A stretch of 37,511 bases of DNA from Chitinophaga pinensis. GTDB lineage: Bacteria; Bacteroidota; Bacteroidia; Chitinophagales; Chitinophagaceae. Within the stretch, counting starts at the first letter, position 1. Every line of letters starts with the position of its first letter. Below are positions 1-9,592 of the stretch, in pieces. A model generated the notes under the pieces. It saw nothing but the letters and a program-made list of their open reading frames with translations. It did no database searches and had not been told where the DNA came from. The translations under genes and the position numbers were made by a program. The stretch is taken from positions 1 through 37,511 of the forward strand of contig CAMBDE010000015.1 of assembly GCA_945865295.1 (NCBI GenBank). The letters are read 5' to 3'.

Positions 1-111
1 GCGGCAAATGTAGGAAGGGAAAAGCAATTTTGCAAAAAAATGCCCAATTTATTCATGAATTCGATGGTTCTAATTACTTGACTACCATGTATCTTTACAA
101 AAAAGGACCAA

Positions 112-1923
112 GTGAGAGAATTAGCTGCTTTAAATCAATTTTTCTGGAAGTATAGATTTCGTTTTTTTATAGGAATGGTATTGGTCATAGCGACCAATTA
201 TTTGGCTGTTTTAGCCCCTCAGATTACCGGTTATGTAGTTGGTTTGGTTCAAGCAAAATTACCTGGAGGAAAGCCTGTTGCTGGCGCATCAAATGACTTA
301 ATTATCAGAGCTATTGCCGGTATTAGTGAAGCCAATCAATTGAGCTTTGGCTGGTTAATCACTTTTTGCTGTATCACCATTTTGGTTTTGGCTATTTTAA
401 GAGGTGTGTTCATGTTTTTTATGCGCCAGACGATTATTGTCATGAGTCGACATATAGAATATGACCAAAAAAACCAAGTGTATGAGCATTACCAAGCATT
501 GGATACCGAATTTTATAAAACACATAGTACAGGGGATTTAATGAGTCGTATTACAGAAGATGTGAGCCGCGTGAGAATGTATACCGGCCCTTCCTTAATG
601 TATTTAATCAACTTAATTTCTTTGATTGGTTTTTGTTTGTACAATATGTTCTCAAAAGATATTCAACTGAGTTTATATGTACTTTCTCCGTTACCTATTT
701 TAGCAATCACCATTTATTTAGTGAATAGCATTATCAATAAAAAGAGTGAGGAGATCCAGGGTCAATTATCAGATTTAACCACCAACGCACAAGAATCTTA
801 CTCTGGCATAAGAGTGATTAAATCTTTTGTACAAGAAAAAGCGATGTTGGGCTTCTTTAAAACTAATAGTGAATTGTACCGTAAGAATGCAGTTAGCTTG
901 GCTAAAGTAGAAGCTTTTTACACGCCTACCATGGCTTTGATGATTGGATTGAGTACTTTATTAACCATTTATTTAGGCGGATTACAAGCCATTAAAGATC
1001 CAAGTCAGATTGGAACAATCATAGAGTTTATCATCTATATAAATATGTTGACTTTCCCGGTGAGTGCGATTGGTTGGACCGCGAGCATGATTCAAAGGGC
1101 TGCAGCTTCTCAAAAAAGATTGAATGAATTTTTATCCATTGAGCCCACCATTCAAAATAAGGGCACCCAAAAAATAGACAAGATAAAAGGGGATATCCAA
1201 TTTAAAAATGTTGATTTCGTCTATCCTCATTCTGGTATTAAGGCTTTGAATAATTTTACTTTAAATATTCAAGCAGGACAAAAAGTATTGATACTTGGAA
1301 AAACAGGTTCAGGAAAATCTTCTATCGCCCAAGTTTTAAATAGAATGTATCATGTCAATGCAGGTCAAGTATTGATAGATGACAAGCCAATTGAATCAAT
1401 TGATTTTTTAGCTTTGAGAAAAAAAATTGGGTATGTCCAACAGGATGTGTTTTTATTTAGTGATACCATTCAAAATAATATTCAGTTTGGAGTGGCATCC
1501 TCTGATGAAACCATTCAGGCTGCTGCAAAATCAGCACATATTTTTAATGAAATTGAACAATTGCCAGCAGGATTTAAGACGATGGTAGGGGAACGTGGGA
1601 CGACATTAAGTGGGGGACAAAAACAAAGAATTTCTATCGCTAGAGCTTTAATAAAGAAACCAGACTTATTTATTTTTGACGACTGCTTGAGTGCGGTGGA
1701 TGCCAATACCGAAAAGACAATTCTGGCAAATCTTAGTCGTTTGATGCAAGATAAAACAGCCTTATTTATAACTCATCGCATCTTTTTCAATTTCCATTTT
1801 GATCTAATTATCTATATCAAAGATGGCCATATTGCTGAATCAGGTACACACGAAAGTTTGTTAGTAAAACAGGGCTTATATGCCGAATTATATCATACCC
1901 AATTAAGCCAAAATCAAGAATAA
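112..1923 (+). CDS. ABC exporter half-transporter (fused TMD-NBD)
   Basis: ATP-driven exporter of the MdlA/MsbA-like type, acting in the inner membrane as a dimer. Residues 1-330 form the six-helix transmembrane domain. The nucleotide-binding domain follows, with Walker A GKTGSGKS at 396-403, a Q-loop in YVQQD, signature LSGGQ at 499-503, Walker B LFIFDD at 519-524 and H-loop His555. The start is GTG: the frame has a TGA at 79-81 and no ATG after it, and an AAGG stretch lies just upstream. The Walker B motif ends in Asp524 where the catalytic Glu is usual. That substitution is known from the degenerate site of heterodimeric exporters, but no partner gene lies in this window. The substrate (lipid or drug) cannot be read from the sequence. 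Confidence 0.93.
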   Translation: MRELAALNQFFWKYRFRFFIGMVLVIATNYLAVLAPQITGYVVGLVQAKLPGGKPVAGASNDLIIRAIAGISEANQLSFGWLITFCCITILVLAILRGVFMFFMRQTIIVMSRHIEYDQKNQVYEHYQALDTEFYKTHSTGDLMSRITEDVSRVRMYTGPSLMYLINLISLIGFCLYNMFSKDIQLSLYVLSPLPILAITIYLVNSIINKKSEEIQGQLSDLTTNAQESYSGIRVIKSFVQEKAMLGFFKTNSELYRKNAVSLAKVEAFYTPTMALMIGLSTLLTIYLGGLQAIKDPSQIGTIIEFIIYINMLTFPVSAIGWTASMIQRAAASQKRLNEFLSIEPTIQNKGTQKIDKIKGDIQFKNVDFVYPHSGIKALNNFTLNIQAGQKVLILGKTGSGKSSIAQVLNRMYHVNAGQVLIDDKPIESIDFLALRKKIGYVQQDVFLFSDTIQNNIQFGVASSDETIQAAAKSAHIFNEIEQLPAGFKTMVGERGTTLSGGQKQRISIARALIKKPDLFIFDDCLSAVDANTEKTILANLSRLMQDKTALFITHRIFFNFHFDLIIYIKDGHIAESGTHESLLVKQGLYAELYHTQLSQNQE

Positions 1924-2023
1924 GTTAGATTTTCCTTGATTTTACGAATTTTAGTTAAAATTTCAATTTTTCATAAACATTTTATATTTTAGCTAAAGAT
2001 TATAATTAACTAAAATTGATATT

Positions 2024-2515
2024 GTGGAATACGAAAACAACGACAAAAAAATTGAGAGTGTATTTAGTTCAAAAATTCGTGCTGGAAAAAGAAGAACTTA
2101 TTTCTTTGATGTAAGAGCTACTAAGGGCAATGATTATTTCTTAACTATTACAGAGAGCAGAAAACGTTTTGACGACAATGGGTATGATCGTTCTAAAATT
2201 TTCTTGTACAAAGAGGATTTCAATAAATTTTTAAAAGCGATAACAGAATCTTTGGATTATGTGAAAACAGAATTGATGCCTGATTTTGATTTTGATGCAT
2301 TCAATCATGAGTTTGATCCAGAAAATCCACCACAATATCCTAATACTTATCCCGCAGCTTCAGAACCAATAGTAGAAGCAATGCATCATTCAGTTTTACC
2401 TGAAACGCCAGCACCAGCATCAACGCCTGAAGTTATTGAACCAACAATCGAACCTACAATTGCTCCTGAACAAAGTGGAGATAATTTAAGTGGAGAGGAA
2501 GTAGATAAATGGTAA
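2024..2515 (+). CDS. DUF3276 / PUR-domain family protein
   Basis: Small protein of 163 aa. Residues 1-95 match the Bacteroidota DUF3276 family, which has a PUR-alpha-like fold associated with single-stranded DNA/RNA binding. A basic segment (KIRAGKRRTYFF) leads into strand-rich sequence and ends in a helix-like FNKFLKAITESLDYV stretch. From about residue 100 the protein becomes an acidic, Pro/Glu/Thr-rich tail that is probably disordered. The start is GTG, preceded by a 100-bp AT-rich gap after the ABC transporter gene. The cellular role is unknown; nucleic-acid binding is inferred from the family. Confidence 0.85.
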   Translation: MEYENNDKKIESVFSSKIRAGKRRTYFFDVRATKGNDYFLTITESRKRFDDNGYDRSKIFLYKEDFNKFLKAITESLDYVKTELMPDFDFDAFNHEFDPENPPQYPNTYPAASEPIVEAMHHSVLPETPAPASTPEVIEPTIEPTIAPEQSGDNLSGEEVDKW

Positions 2516-2534
2516 GAGATAAGTGGAAAGCGTA

Positions 2535-3014
2535 CTATAAAGTTTTTAGCATCCAGATACTGCATCCATCATGACCTGAATTACCCAAAGATTTTGTCAA
2601 TCTGTTGTAGCCCAATTTTTCATACATCGTAACTGCATTAGATAGTTCAGGCATTGTTTCAAGATACACTTGCATATATCCATTTTCTTTTGCCCAAGCC
2701 ATTGCTTTAAGCATCAATGCTTTTCCCAATCCTGTGCCTCTTGCAGTGGGTGCTAAATATAATTTCACCAATTCACATGTTCCATCTGGTAATCCTTCGG
2801 TAGGGAAAATACCACATCCGCCAACCAGGGTTCCTTCAATTTCCGCTATATAATAAATGGATCCTGCAGTTTGAAACAATTCAAATAAATGATCTGTGGT
2901 TGGATCATAATAAACAGTACCTGGTTTATTGGCGCCAAATTCAGTCAATGCAGCACGAATCACCGCTGCCAAAGCCACATTGTCTTTTGGTTCAATCCAT
3001 CTTATGCTTTCCAT
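2535..3014 (-). CDS. GNAT family N-acetyltransferase
   Basis: 159-aa single-domain acyltransferase using acetyl-CoA. GNAT motif A is visible as [20 protein letters not shown], with the pyrophosphate-binding R-G-x-G-x-G/A loop. It is followed by the typical MYEKLGYN segment near the C-terminus. The acceptor cannot be predicted. Its start codon lies inside the end of pgi (13-bp overlap), so the two are probably translated from one transcript in the order pgi then this gene. The stop is only 20 bp from the convergent DUF3276 gene. Confidence 0.9.
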   Translation of the reverse strand: MESIRWIEPKDNVALAAVIRAALTEFGANKPGTVYYDPTTDHLFELFQTAGSIYYIAEIEGTLVGGCGIFPTEGLPDGTCELVKLYLAPTARGTGLGKALMLKAMAWAKENGYMQVYLETMPELSNAVTMYEKLGYNRLTKSLGNSGHDGCSIWMLKTL

Positions 3015-4657
3015 TGCTTGTATTGATTCATTAATCCATTTGTTGAACTATCGTGTTCCGTCACAGGTTCATTATTGCTTAGTTCAGGTAAAATTTGATT
3101 GGCCAATTGTTTTCCTAATTCTACACCCCATTGATCAAAACTGTAGATATTCCAAATGATACCTTGTGTAAAAATCTTTTGCTCGTATAGTGCAATCAAG
3201 AAACCTAATGTATGTGGTGTGATTTGCTCTACCAAGAATGAGTTAGTTGGTTTGTTACCTGCAAAAACTTTGAATGGTGATAAGCTTTGAATTTCAGCTT
3301 CTGATTTACCAGCTGCTTTTAATTCTTCCACCACAATTTTTTCGTTCTTGCCATTCAATAGCGCTTCTGTTTGCGCAAAATAATTACTTAATAATTTATC
3401 ATGATGGTCACCAATTGGATTGTGACTTTTTGCAGCTGCAATAAAATCACAAGGAATCACTAAAGTACCTTGATGGATCAATTGATAAAAAGCATGTTGT
3501 CCATTGGTGCCTGGTTCGCCCCAAATCACAGGACCAGTTGCATAATTCACAGTGGTGCCATTCCGGTCTACATATTTACCATTGCTCTCCATATTGCCTT
3601 GTTGGAAATAAGCTGCAAATCGGTGCAAGTATTGGTCGTAGGGTAGGATGGCTTCGCTCTGAGCGCCAAAAAAGTTGGTATACCAAATACCCAACAAGGC
3701 CATAATCACTGGTATATTTTTTTCGAATGGAGTTGTTTTAAAATGCACATCTGCTTCATGCGCCCCTTTTAATAGATCCTCAAAATTGTCGAATCCAATC
3801 GTTAAAGCAATAGACAATCCAATTGCACTCCATAAAGAATATCGTCCGCCCACCCAGTCCCAGAATTCAAACATATTTTGACTATCAATACCAAATGCGG
3901 TCACTAATTTTTTGTTCGTACTTAATGCAACAAAATGCTTAGCGATATGTGCTTCCTCTTTTGCATGTTCCAAAAACCAATTTCTAGCTGTATGGGCATT
4001 GGTCATGGTTTCTTGTGTGGTGAATGTTTTAGACGCAATTAAAAACAAAGTTTCTTCTGCGTTTACTTTTTTCAAAGTTTCAGCAATATGTGTTCCATCT
4101 ACATTACTTACAAAATAAGTTTGTATCCCATCTATCCAATAGGGCTTCAAAGCTTCGGTCACCATCACTGGACCCAAATCGCTTCCACCAATTCCGATAT
4201 TGACAATCGTTGTAATTTTCTTTCCAGTAAAACCTTTGTGCTCGCCTTGATGAATCTTGTTACAAAAAGTTTTCATTTGTTGCAACACTGCTTTTATTGC
4301 AGGCATCACATCTTGACCATCTAATACAACAGGATCTCCGCTAAAATTTCTTAATGCAGTATGCAATACAGCCCTGCCTTCGGTTTCATTGATTGGCTGC
4401 CCAGCAAACTGTGATTCAATGGCTTTATCTAATCCACATTCTTTAGCTAATTGAAATAATAATTGAATGGTTTTATCTGAAATAATATTCTTTGAATAAT
4501 CAAATAATACATTCGCTTCTTTTATTGAATAAGATTCAAATCTATTAGGATCGGCTGCAAACAAATCTTTCATTTGTCTACGGCTCATTTCTTCTTCAAA
4601 ATGCTTTTTCAACACAAACCAAGCTTGCGTTGTGGTTGGATTAATTCTTTCTAACAT
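3002..4657 (-). CDS. pgi: glucose-6-phosphate isomerase
   Basis: Interconverts glucose 6-phosphate and fructose 6-phosphate in the cytoplasm, for glycolysis and gluconeogenesis. Length (551 aa) fits the long bacterial/eukaryotic PGI class. Both family signatures are present: [15 protein letters not shown] in the middle, and [20 protein letters not shown] near the C-terminus. The active-site stretches MESNGK (catalytic Glu) and [16 protein letters not shown] (His) are intact. The threonine aldolase gene sits 17 bp upstream on the same strand and a GNAT gene overlaps downstream, suggesting a three-gene transcript. Confidence 0.98.
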   Translation of the reverse strand: MLERINPTTTQAWFVLKKHFEEEMSRRQMKDLFAADPNRFESYSIKEANVLFDYSKNIISDKTIQLLFQLAKECGLDKAIESQFAGQPINETEGRAVLHTALRNFSGDPVVLDGQDVMPAIKAVLQQMKTFCNKIHQGEHKGFTGKKITTIVNIGIGGSDLGPVMVTEALKPYWIDGIQTYFVSNVDGTHIAETLKKVNAEETLFLIASKTFTTQETMTNAHTARNWFLEHAKEEAHIAKHFVALSTNKKLVTAFGIDSQNMFEFWDWVGGRYSLWSAIGLSIALTIGFDNFEDLLKGAHEADVHFKTTPFEKNIPVIMALLGIWYTNFFGAQSEAILPYDQYLHRFAAYFQQGNMESNGKYVDRNGTTVNYATGPVIWGEPGTNGQHAFYQLIHQGTLVIPCDFIAAAKSHNPIGDHHDKLLSNYFAQTEALLNGKNEKIVVEELKAAGKSEAEIQSLSPFKVFAGNKPTNSFLVEQITPHTLGFLIALYEQKIFTQGIIWNIYSFDQWGVELGKQLANQILPELSNNEPVTEHDSSTNGLMNQYKQWKA

Positions 4658-4674
4658 AATATATCTGTTCTTAT

Positions 4675-5691
4675 CTACTTAATTTTTTGAATGACTTCGA
4701 TTGTTTTAGCTAAAGCATCTGCGGAAATGTCAAGGTGTAATACAAATCTAACTTGGATAGGGGTCATCACATAGGCCAATATATTTTGTTCCTTAAGTGC
4801 TTGAACAAATGCGGCAGGGGTGTATGCGTCGGTCATGACTGCTATGACAATATTGGTTTCAACTGGTAATACATGATCTACAAATGAGGTTGCTTCTAAT
4901 GCGTCTTTTAAAGCAATGGCATGTATATGATCTTCTGCCAAACGCTCCACATGATTTTCAATGGCGTACATACCAGCAGCAGCTAAATAACCCGCTTGAC
5001 GCATCCCACCTCCAAACACTTTTCTCCAACGTCTTGCTTTTTTAATAAAAGGAATGGATCCCACTAAAACACTTCCCACTGGTGCACCTAAACCTTTACT
5101 CAAACAGATAGACACAGAATCAAAGACTTTACCATAATCTGCCGCATTTTCCTTTTTGTGGACAATGGCATTAAAAATACGGGCGCCGTCTAAATGGAGT
5201 GCCAACTGATTGGCCTTAGTAACTTTTTGAATTTCGTAAAAAGTATTAAAATCATAACAAGCGCCTCCGCCTCTGTTACTAGTATTTTCTAAGCTCACTA
5301 AACTAGTAATGGACTTATGCACATCTATTGGGTTGATGGCTGCTTGAATTTGTGCTGCATTCAAAAGACCTCGATCTCCGTGTAAAAGGCGTACCGAACA
5401 GCCAGAATTATAGGCGATGCCTCCTCCTTCGTATTGATATATGTGCGCAATTTCGTCACAAATCACTTCGTCTCCTGCCTGTGTATGGGTTTTGATGGCC
5501 AATTGATTGGTCATAGTGCCACTAGGGCAAAACAATCCAGCTTCAAATCCAAACATTTTAGCCGTTTTTTCCTCCAAACTGTTGATACTTGGGTCTTCCC
5601 CAAACACATCATCTCCAACAGGCGCAGCTTGCATATAGGCTAACATGCCTGGGGTGGGCTTGGTGACGGTATCGGATCTAAAATCTATCAT
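4675..5691 (-). CDS. ltaE: low-specificity L-threonine aldolase
   Basis: PLP-dependent cleavage of L-threonine or L-allo-threonine to glycine and acetaldehyde. The 338-aa length is normal for the beta-eliminating lyase/threonine aldolase fold. The N-terminus [16 protein letters not shown] is the family hallmark. [10 protein letters not shown] supplies the cofactor-contacting Asp, and [14 protein letters not shown] holds the Schiff-base Lys. First gene of a probable minus-strand unit with pgi and the GNAT gene, divergent from the sigma factor gene. Confidence 0.95.
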   Translation of the reverse strand: MIDFRSDTVTKPTPGMLAYMQAAPVGDDVFGEDPSINSLEEKTAKMFGFEAGLFCPSGTMTNQLAIKTHTQAGDEVICDEIAHIYQYEGGGIAYNSGCSVRLLHGDRGLLNAAQIQAAINPIDVHKSITSLVSLENTSNRGGGACYDFNTFYEIQKVTKANQLALHLDGARIFNAIVHKKENAADYGKVFDSVSICLSKGLGAPVGSVLVGSIPFIKKARRWRKVFGGGMRQAGYLAAAGMYAIENHVERLAEDHIHAIALKDALEATSFVDHVLPVETNIVIAVMTDAYTPAAFVQALKEQNILAYVMTPIQVRFVLHLDISADALAKTIEVIQKIK

Positions 5692-5790
5692 GCAACGAAG
5701 ATAAATCTAGGCCGTCGATAAACGATGAAAATCATCATTTTGGGTATAAATATTTCTAAAATGTGATTTTGAAGGGTATTCTAGGCTTTA

Positions 5791-5822
5791 TTTGTATTAT
5801 TACCTCCAAAAACTTAACTTTG
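5791..5822 (+). promoter_or_regulatory. promoter of the primary sigma factor gene
   Basis: TTTG at 5791-5794, a 20-bp spacer, then TAACTTTG at 5815-5822. This is an exact match to the Bacteroidota -33/-7 consensus (TTTG-N19-21-TAnnTTTG). Transcription would start near 5828, giving a 5' leader of about 60 nt before the ATG at 5889. Confidence 0.75.
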
Positions 5823-5888
5823 CTGACTTACGAAAGGGAGATACTATTTTGGACTTTCCATCGTTATACTTATAAATAAATCCTTTGC

Positions 5889-6746
5889 ATGAGGCAGCTT
5901 AAAATTGCTACACAGATCACCAACAGAGATTCTCAAGCGGTTGAAAAATATTTACAGGAGATTTCTAAAATCTCTATGATTAATCCCGAGGAAGAGACAA
6001 CCCTAGCGCAACGTATTAAAATGGGTGACCAACGCGCTTTAGACAAGCTGGTTCAAGCCAATTTACGTTTCGTTGTGTCTGTGGCAAAACAATACCAACA
6101 CCAAGGTTTATCCTTGAGTGATTTAATTAACGAGGGAAATCTAGGTTTGATCAAAGCCGCACAGCGTTTTGATGAGACGAAAGGTTTCAAATTCATTTCT
6201 TATGCAGTATGGTGGATTCGTCAATCTATTTTACAAGCTTTAGCAGAACAAGGCCGTTTGGTTCGTTTACCACAGAACAAAATTGGTACTTATAATAAAG
6301 CGAACAAAGCTTATATGGCATTCGAACAAGAGCATGAGCGTGAGCCTTCAACAGAGGAACTAGCAGGTATCTTGGAGATGTCAGAAACTGAAATCAATAA
6401 TATTTTCCAATCTAATACACGTCATACTTCATTGGATGCACCAGTGCATGAAGCAGAAGATGTAGCCATGGGTGATTTATTAGAAGGGGGATCTCATACG
6501 GACGAAGATGTGATGAAGGATTCTTTAAGAGAAGAAATCAAAAGAGTCTTAAAGTCTTTAAGTCCAAGAGAAGCAGAGATTGTAAACGCATACTTTGGTT
6601 TAGACGGCGAAAATGGCGTTACGATCGAACAAATTGGTATCAAATACGATTTAACAAAAGAACGTATTAGACAAATTAAAGAACGTGCCATTAAACGTTT
6701 ACAAAAAGCTCGATATAGTAATGCATTGAAAGCTTACTTGGGCTAA
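5889..6746 (+). CDS. rpoD: primary (housekeeping) RNA polymerase sigma factor
   Basis: Sigma-70 family factor that directs RNA polymerase to housekeeping promoters. The 285-aa form is typical of Bacteroidota, without a long region 1.1. Region 1.2 (DSQAVEKYLQEISKISMI) is followed by region 2 with LVQANLRFVVSVAKQY, the GLIKAAQRFDETKGFKFISYA core-binding and -10 recognition helix, and WWIRQSI for melting. Region 3 and region 4.2 (TIEQIGIKYDLTKERIRQIK helix-turn-helix) are complete. The N-terminus MRQLKI is family-typical and fixes the start. It stands alone, with its own promoter and a strong terminator. Confidence 0.96.
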   Translation: MRQLKIATQITNRDSQAVEKYLQEISKISMINPEEETTLAQRIKMGDQRALDKLVQANLRFVVSVAKQYQHQGLSLSDLINEGNLGLIKAAQRFDETKGFKFISYAVWWIRQSILQALAEQGRLVRLPQNKIGTYNKANKAYMAFEQEHEREPSTEELAGILEMSETEINNIFQSNTRHTSLDAPVHEAEDVAMGDLLEGGSHTDEDVMKDSLREEIKRVLKSLSPREAEIVNAYFGLDGENGVTIEQIGIKYDLTKERIRQIKERAIKRLQKARYSNALKAYLG

Positions 6747-6767
6747 TTAAAAAATTAACAATATCAT

Positions 6768-6807
6768 AAAAGCCCCAACGATCTTACAGATTTGTCGGGG
6801 CTTTTTT
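6768..6807 (+). terminator. Rho-independent terminator after rpoD
   Basis: AAAAGCCCC (6768-6776) pairs with GGGGCTTTT (from 6797), closing a loop of about 20 nt that can extend the stem imperfectly, followed by a run of six T (6802-6807). It lies 21 bp after the sigma factor stop codon. Confidence 0.85.
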
Positions 6808-6838
6808 ATAACTACATTGTAGCAACAAAAAAAGGATT

Positions 6839-7774
6839 ATGGAAACAGAAAAAGTAGACATCTTAATTATTGGATCAGGACCAGCAGGCTATACTGCAGC
6901 AATTTATGCAGCTAGAGCAAACATGAAACCTTTATTATACCAAGGTATTCAACCAGGTGGACAATTAACGATTACGACAGATGTAGAAAACTATCCAGGT
7001 TTTCCGGATGGAATTCAAGGGCCAGAAATGATGGTGAATTTTGAAAAACAAGCTGCAAGAATGGGAACCGATATCCGTTATGGATTGGCGACTAAAGTAG
7101 ATTTTAGCAGTTACCCACATAAGGTTTGGATTGATGATGAAAAAATTATTGAAGCGGGCGCGGTGATTATTTCTACTGGTGCTAGTGCAAAATGGTTGGG
7201 CATTCCTAGTGAAGAAAGATTAAATGGTTTTGGTGTGAGTGCTTGTGCAGTATGTGATGGATTTTTCTTTAAAGGAAAAGATGTGGCCATTGTGGGTGCG
7301 GGTGATACGGCTGCAGAAGAAGCACATTACTTATCAAAAATGTGTACGACGGTGCATATGATTGTAAGAAAGGAACAGATGCGTGCGAGTAAAGTGATGC
7401 AGGATAGAGTAAAGAATACGCCAAATATTATTATACATTTTAATTCAGAAACAGACGAAATTTTGGGCGATAAGAAAGTAGAAGGGGTGCGTATTAAAAA
7501 TAATAAAACCAATACCATGGAAGAGATTCCAGTAAGTGCATTTTTTGTGGCGATTGGACACAATCCAAACAGCGGTATTTTTAAAGACTATTTAAAGATG
7601 GATGAAACAGGTTATATCTTAACTGAGCCTGGTACCACTAAAACAAATATTGAAGGTGTATTTGCATCAGGTGACGTACAAGATAAAAATTACCGTCAAG
7701 CGGTAACAGCTGCAGGTAGTGGTTGTATGGCGGCTTTAGATGCAGAACGTTTTTTAACAGCTAAGGGACATTAA
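6839..7774 (+). CDS. trxB: thioredoxin-disulfide reductase
   Basis: FAD/NADPH enzyme that reduces thioredoxin. At 311 aa it is the low-molecular-weight bacterial class. The N-terminal FAD dinucleotide fold shows GSGPAGYTAA at 13-22. The redox pair is CAVC (Cys136, Cys139). The NADPH-binding fold has VGAGDTAAEEA at about 152-162, and GVFASGDVQDKNYRQ is the C-terminal FAD motif. It starts 30 bp after the rpoD terminator, and folB follows after 17 bp, probably on the same transcript. Confidence 0.97.
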   Translation: METEKVDILIIGSGPAGYTAAIYAARANMKPLLYQGIQPGGQLTITTDVENYPGFPDGIQGPEMMVNFEKQAARMGTDIRYGLATKVDFSSYPHKVWIDDEKIIEAGAVIISTGASAKWLGIPSEERLNGFGVSACAVCDGFFFKGKDVAIVGAGDTAAEEAHYLSKMCTTVHMIVRKEQMRASKVMQDRVKNTPNIIIHFNSETDEILGDKKVEGVRIKNNKTNTMEEIPVSAFFVAIGHNPNSGIFKDYLKMDETGYILTEPGTTKTNIEGVFASGDVQDKNYRQAVTAAGSGCMAALDAERFLTAKGH

Positions 7775-7791
7775 TTAGCTAAACCTATTCT

Positions 7792-8145
7792 ATGCACATC
7801 TATTTAAATGATTTATTGTTCAATGGTTTTCACGGAGTTTATCCTGCAGAAAAAAAAATTGGAAATACATTTAAGGTAGATGTCCGTATTCAAATGACGC
7901 CTGCTACAAAAACCATTCATAAATTAGAAGATACCATTGACTATGTAAAAGTGTATGCATTGATTCAAAAAATCATGGCAGTGCCTACACCCTTACTTGA
8001 AACCATTGTAGCGAATATTGCAGATCAAATTTTAGCAGCACATCCTATTGCTGAATTGGTCTATGTAAAAATCACCAAACAACAATTGTCTGTACCTTAT
8101 TTTGAAGGGACGACTTCAGTGGATCTTGAAAGAATTAGAAATTAA
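7792..8145 (+). CDS. folB: dihydroneopterin aldolase
   Basis: Folate pathway enzyme converting 7,8-dihydroneopterin to 6-hydroxymethyl-dihydropterin and glycolaldehyde. The 117-aa length is normal. Family landmarks are the N-terminal NDLLFNGFHGVYPAEKKIGN, a DTIDYVKVY segment, LLETIVANIADQIL with the conserved Glu, and the C-terminal VKITKQQLSVPYFEG. It follows trxB by 17 bp and ends 14 bp from the convergent MATE gene, with no terminator in that gap. Confidence 0.94.
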   Translation: MHIYLNDLLFNGFHGVYPAEKKIGNTFKVDVRIQMTPATKTIHKLEDTIDYVKVYALIQKIMAVPTPLLETIVANIADQILAAHPIAELVYVKITKQQLSVPYFEGTTSVDLERIRN

Positions 8146-8159
8146 TACGATTGCTTTTG

Positions 8160-9518
8160 CTAGATTTTCTTATCCTTCCATCGCATTGTTCTAATGTAGA
8201 AGAAAGAAGGTAATAATAAGCTTAACCAGTAAATGATCTCACTAAACCATCCGTAAGTAATAGGTAGTTGGTAGTATTCAAGCACTAGATAGTTGTAGAC
8301 AATGTAAATGATAATGGCAGCAAATTCAATGAGTAAGGTCACTTTGGATTGACCTGTACCTGTTACAGCACTTAACCATATAGTTGATACAGACATAAAA
8401 AGCAGCGCAATAGAAACGATTCTTAAGACAGGAATTCCTTCTGTTAAAAACCCTTCACCTTGTCCATAGATGGAAAGAAATTGGGCAGCAAATACATTGA
8501 TCATAATGGCTACAATGAAGGCAAATCCAAAACTCCATCGCATGATTTTATGAATCAGTTCAATGACTTTGTCTTGCATATTTTGTCCAATGATATTACT
8601 CACCATAGTGGTGGTGGTAGCCGCAAATGCCCATGTAAAACAACCAAAAAAGCCAAAAATATTACGCATGGCATTGGATACTGCAAGGGATTGTTCTCCT
8701 CTATGTTCTATTAGGATATAAAAAAATTCCCAACTAATAATACTAATCATGTATTGCATGATTAAAGGGGAAGACTGCACTAAAATCAGTTTTACATAAT
8801 CTAATTTGAGTTCAAACTTTTTAAATAAATCAAATCTTGCGCCTATTTTTTGATAGTGTATGACAAGGTATATCACCAATAAACCCATGATCTCTGCAAT
8901 GATAGAAGCATAAGCTGCACCATTTAAACCCATGGCAGTAAAACCAAAATGCCCAAATATTAAACTGTAATCAAAAAAGATATTGAACAATGCTTCGGTA
9001 GCGGTACCAATGATCAAGAACTTGCTTTGATTGGTGCCCACTAATAAGGCATTGCGCATTTGATAAATAAATAAAAAGGGAATCCCCCAAATACGAATCT
9101 TTAGAAATTCAATTACCGTATCCGCTCTTGATGAATCAATTAATAAAGCATGAAATATAGTTGGGGCGATAAAGTAGGTAAATCCAATACCAATAATGGA
9201 TAAGAAAATAGAAATGATGACGCCCTGCGAAAACAAAATACCAATCTCATCCACCCTGTTTTCACCAGCTCTTCTAGAAATAAGGGCTTGCAATCCATTA
9301 TTGAGTCCTTGCCCCATGACACCAAATATCAAATAATAGACCCCTGTAATCCCTCCAATGGCTAGTGCTTGCTTGCTTAAGGCACCCAGAAAGATATTGT
9401 TGATGATAAAGTTAAACTGAGGCACCAAGATAGCCAACGCAATAGGGATAGAGATGGTCAGTATTTGTTTACTACTAATATTGACCTGTAAGGATGGTGT
9501 CGCAGCTGGTTGACTCAT
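8160..9518 (-). CDS. MATE family multidrug/metabolite exporter
   Basis: Inner-membrane Na+- or H+-coupled antiporter of the MatE/NorM superfamily. The 452 aa are mostly hydrophobic, consistent with twelve helices in two MatE halves. The N-terminal half contains PIALAILVPQFNFIINNIFLG and the family-type GLNNGLQALISRRAGE loop. The substrate is unknown. It stands alone on the minus strand, divergent from the DUF3822-rsmD run. Confidence 0.92.
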   Translation of the reverse strand: MSQPAATPSLQVNISSKQILTISIPIALAILVPQFNFIINNIFLGALSKQALAIGGITGVYYLIFGVMGQGLNNGLQALISRRAGENRVDEIGILFSQGVIISIFLSIIGIGFTYFIAPTIFHALLIDSSRADTVIEFLKIRIWGIPFLFIYQMRNALLVGTNQSKFLIIGTATEALFNIFFDYSLIFGHFGFTAMGLNGAAYASIIAEIMGLLVIYLVIHYQKIGARFDLFKKFELKLDYVKLILVQSSPLIMQYMISIISWEFFYILIEHRGEQSLAVSNAMRNIFGFFGCFTWAFAATTTTMVSNIIGQNMQDKVIELIHKIMRWSFGFAFIVAIMINVFAAQFLSIYGQGEGFLTEGIPVLRIVSIALLFMSVSTIWLSAVTGTGQSKVTLLIEFAAIIIYIVYNYLVLEYYQLPITYGWFSEIIYWLSLLLPSFFYIRTMRWKDKKI

Positions 9519-9525
9519 ATAATTG

Positions 9526-9533
9526 CAAATCTA
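9526..9533 (-). promoter_or_regulatory. candidate -7 element of the MATE gene
   Basis: Minus-strand TAGATTTG matches TAnnTTTG exactly and ends 8 nt before the MATE start codon, which would give a very short leader. No TTG lies at the expected upstream distance, so confidence is limited. Confidence 0.4.
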
Positions 9534-9592
9534 CAACTAGTTTTATCAATACATAGCCTCTTTTTTTTGTATCATTGCAGTAGAAATTGACT

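Noticed and set aside
3..155. Open frame entering from the left edge and ending at TAG 153-155, overlapping the ABC gene start
   Set aside because: About 50 codons could be the 3' end of an upstream gene, but I recognise no family and a 43-bp overlap with the ABC start is long. Other frames are also open here.
3002..4324. Several plus-strand ORFs of 60-80 codons opposite pgi
   Set aside because: They lie wholly antisense to a clear enzyme gene and have no recognisable protein features.
2516..5888. Horizontal transfer or island signature
   Set aside because: Base composition and codon use look like the neighbours, and there are no integrase, tRNA or repeat boundaries here or elsewhere in the window.
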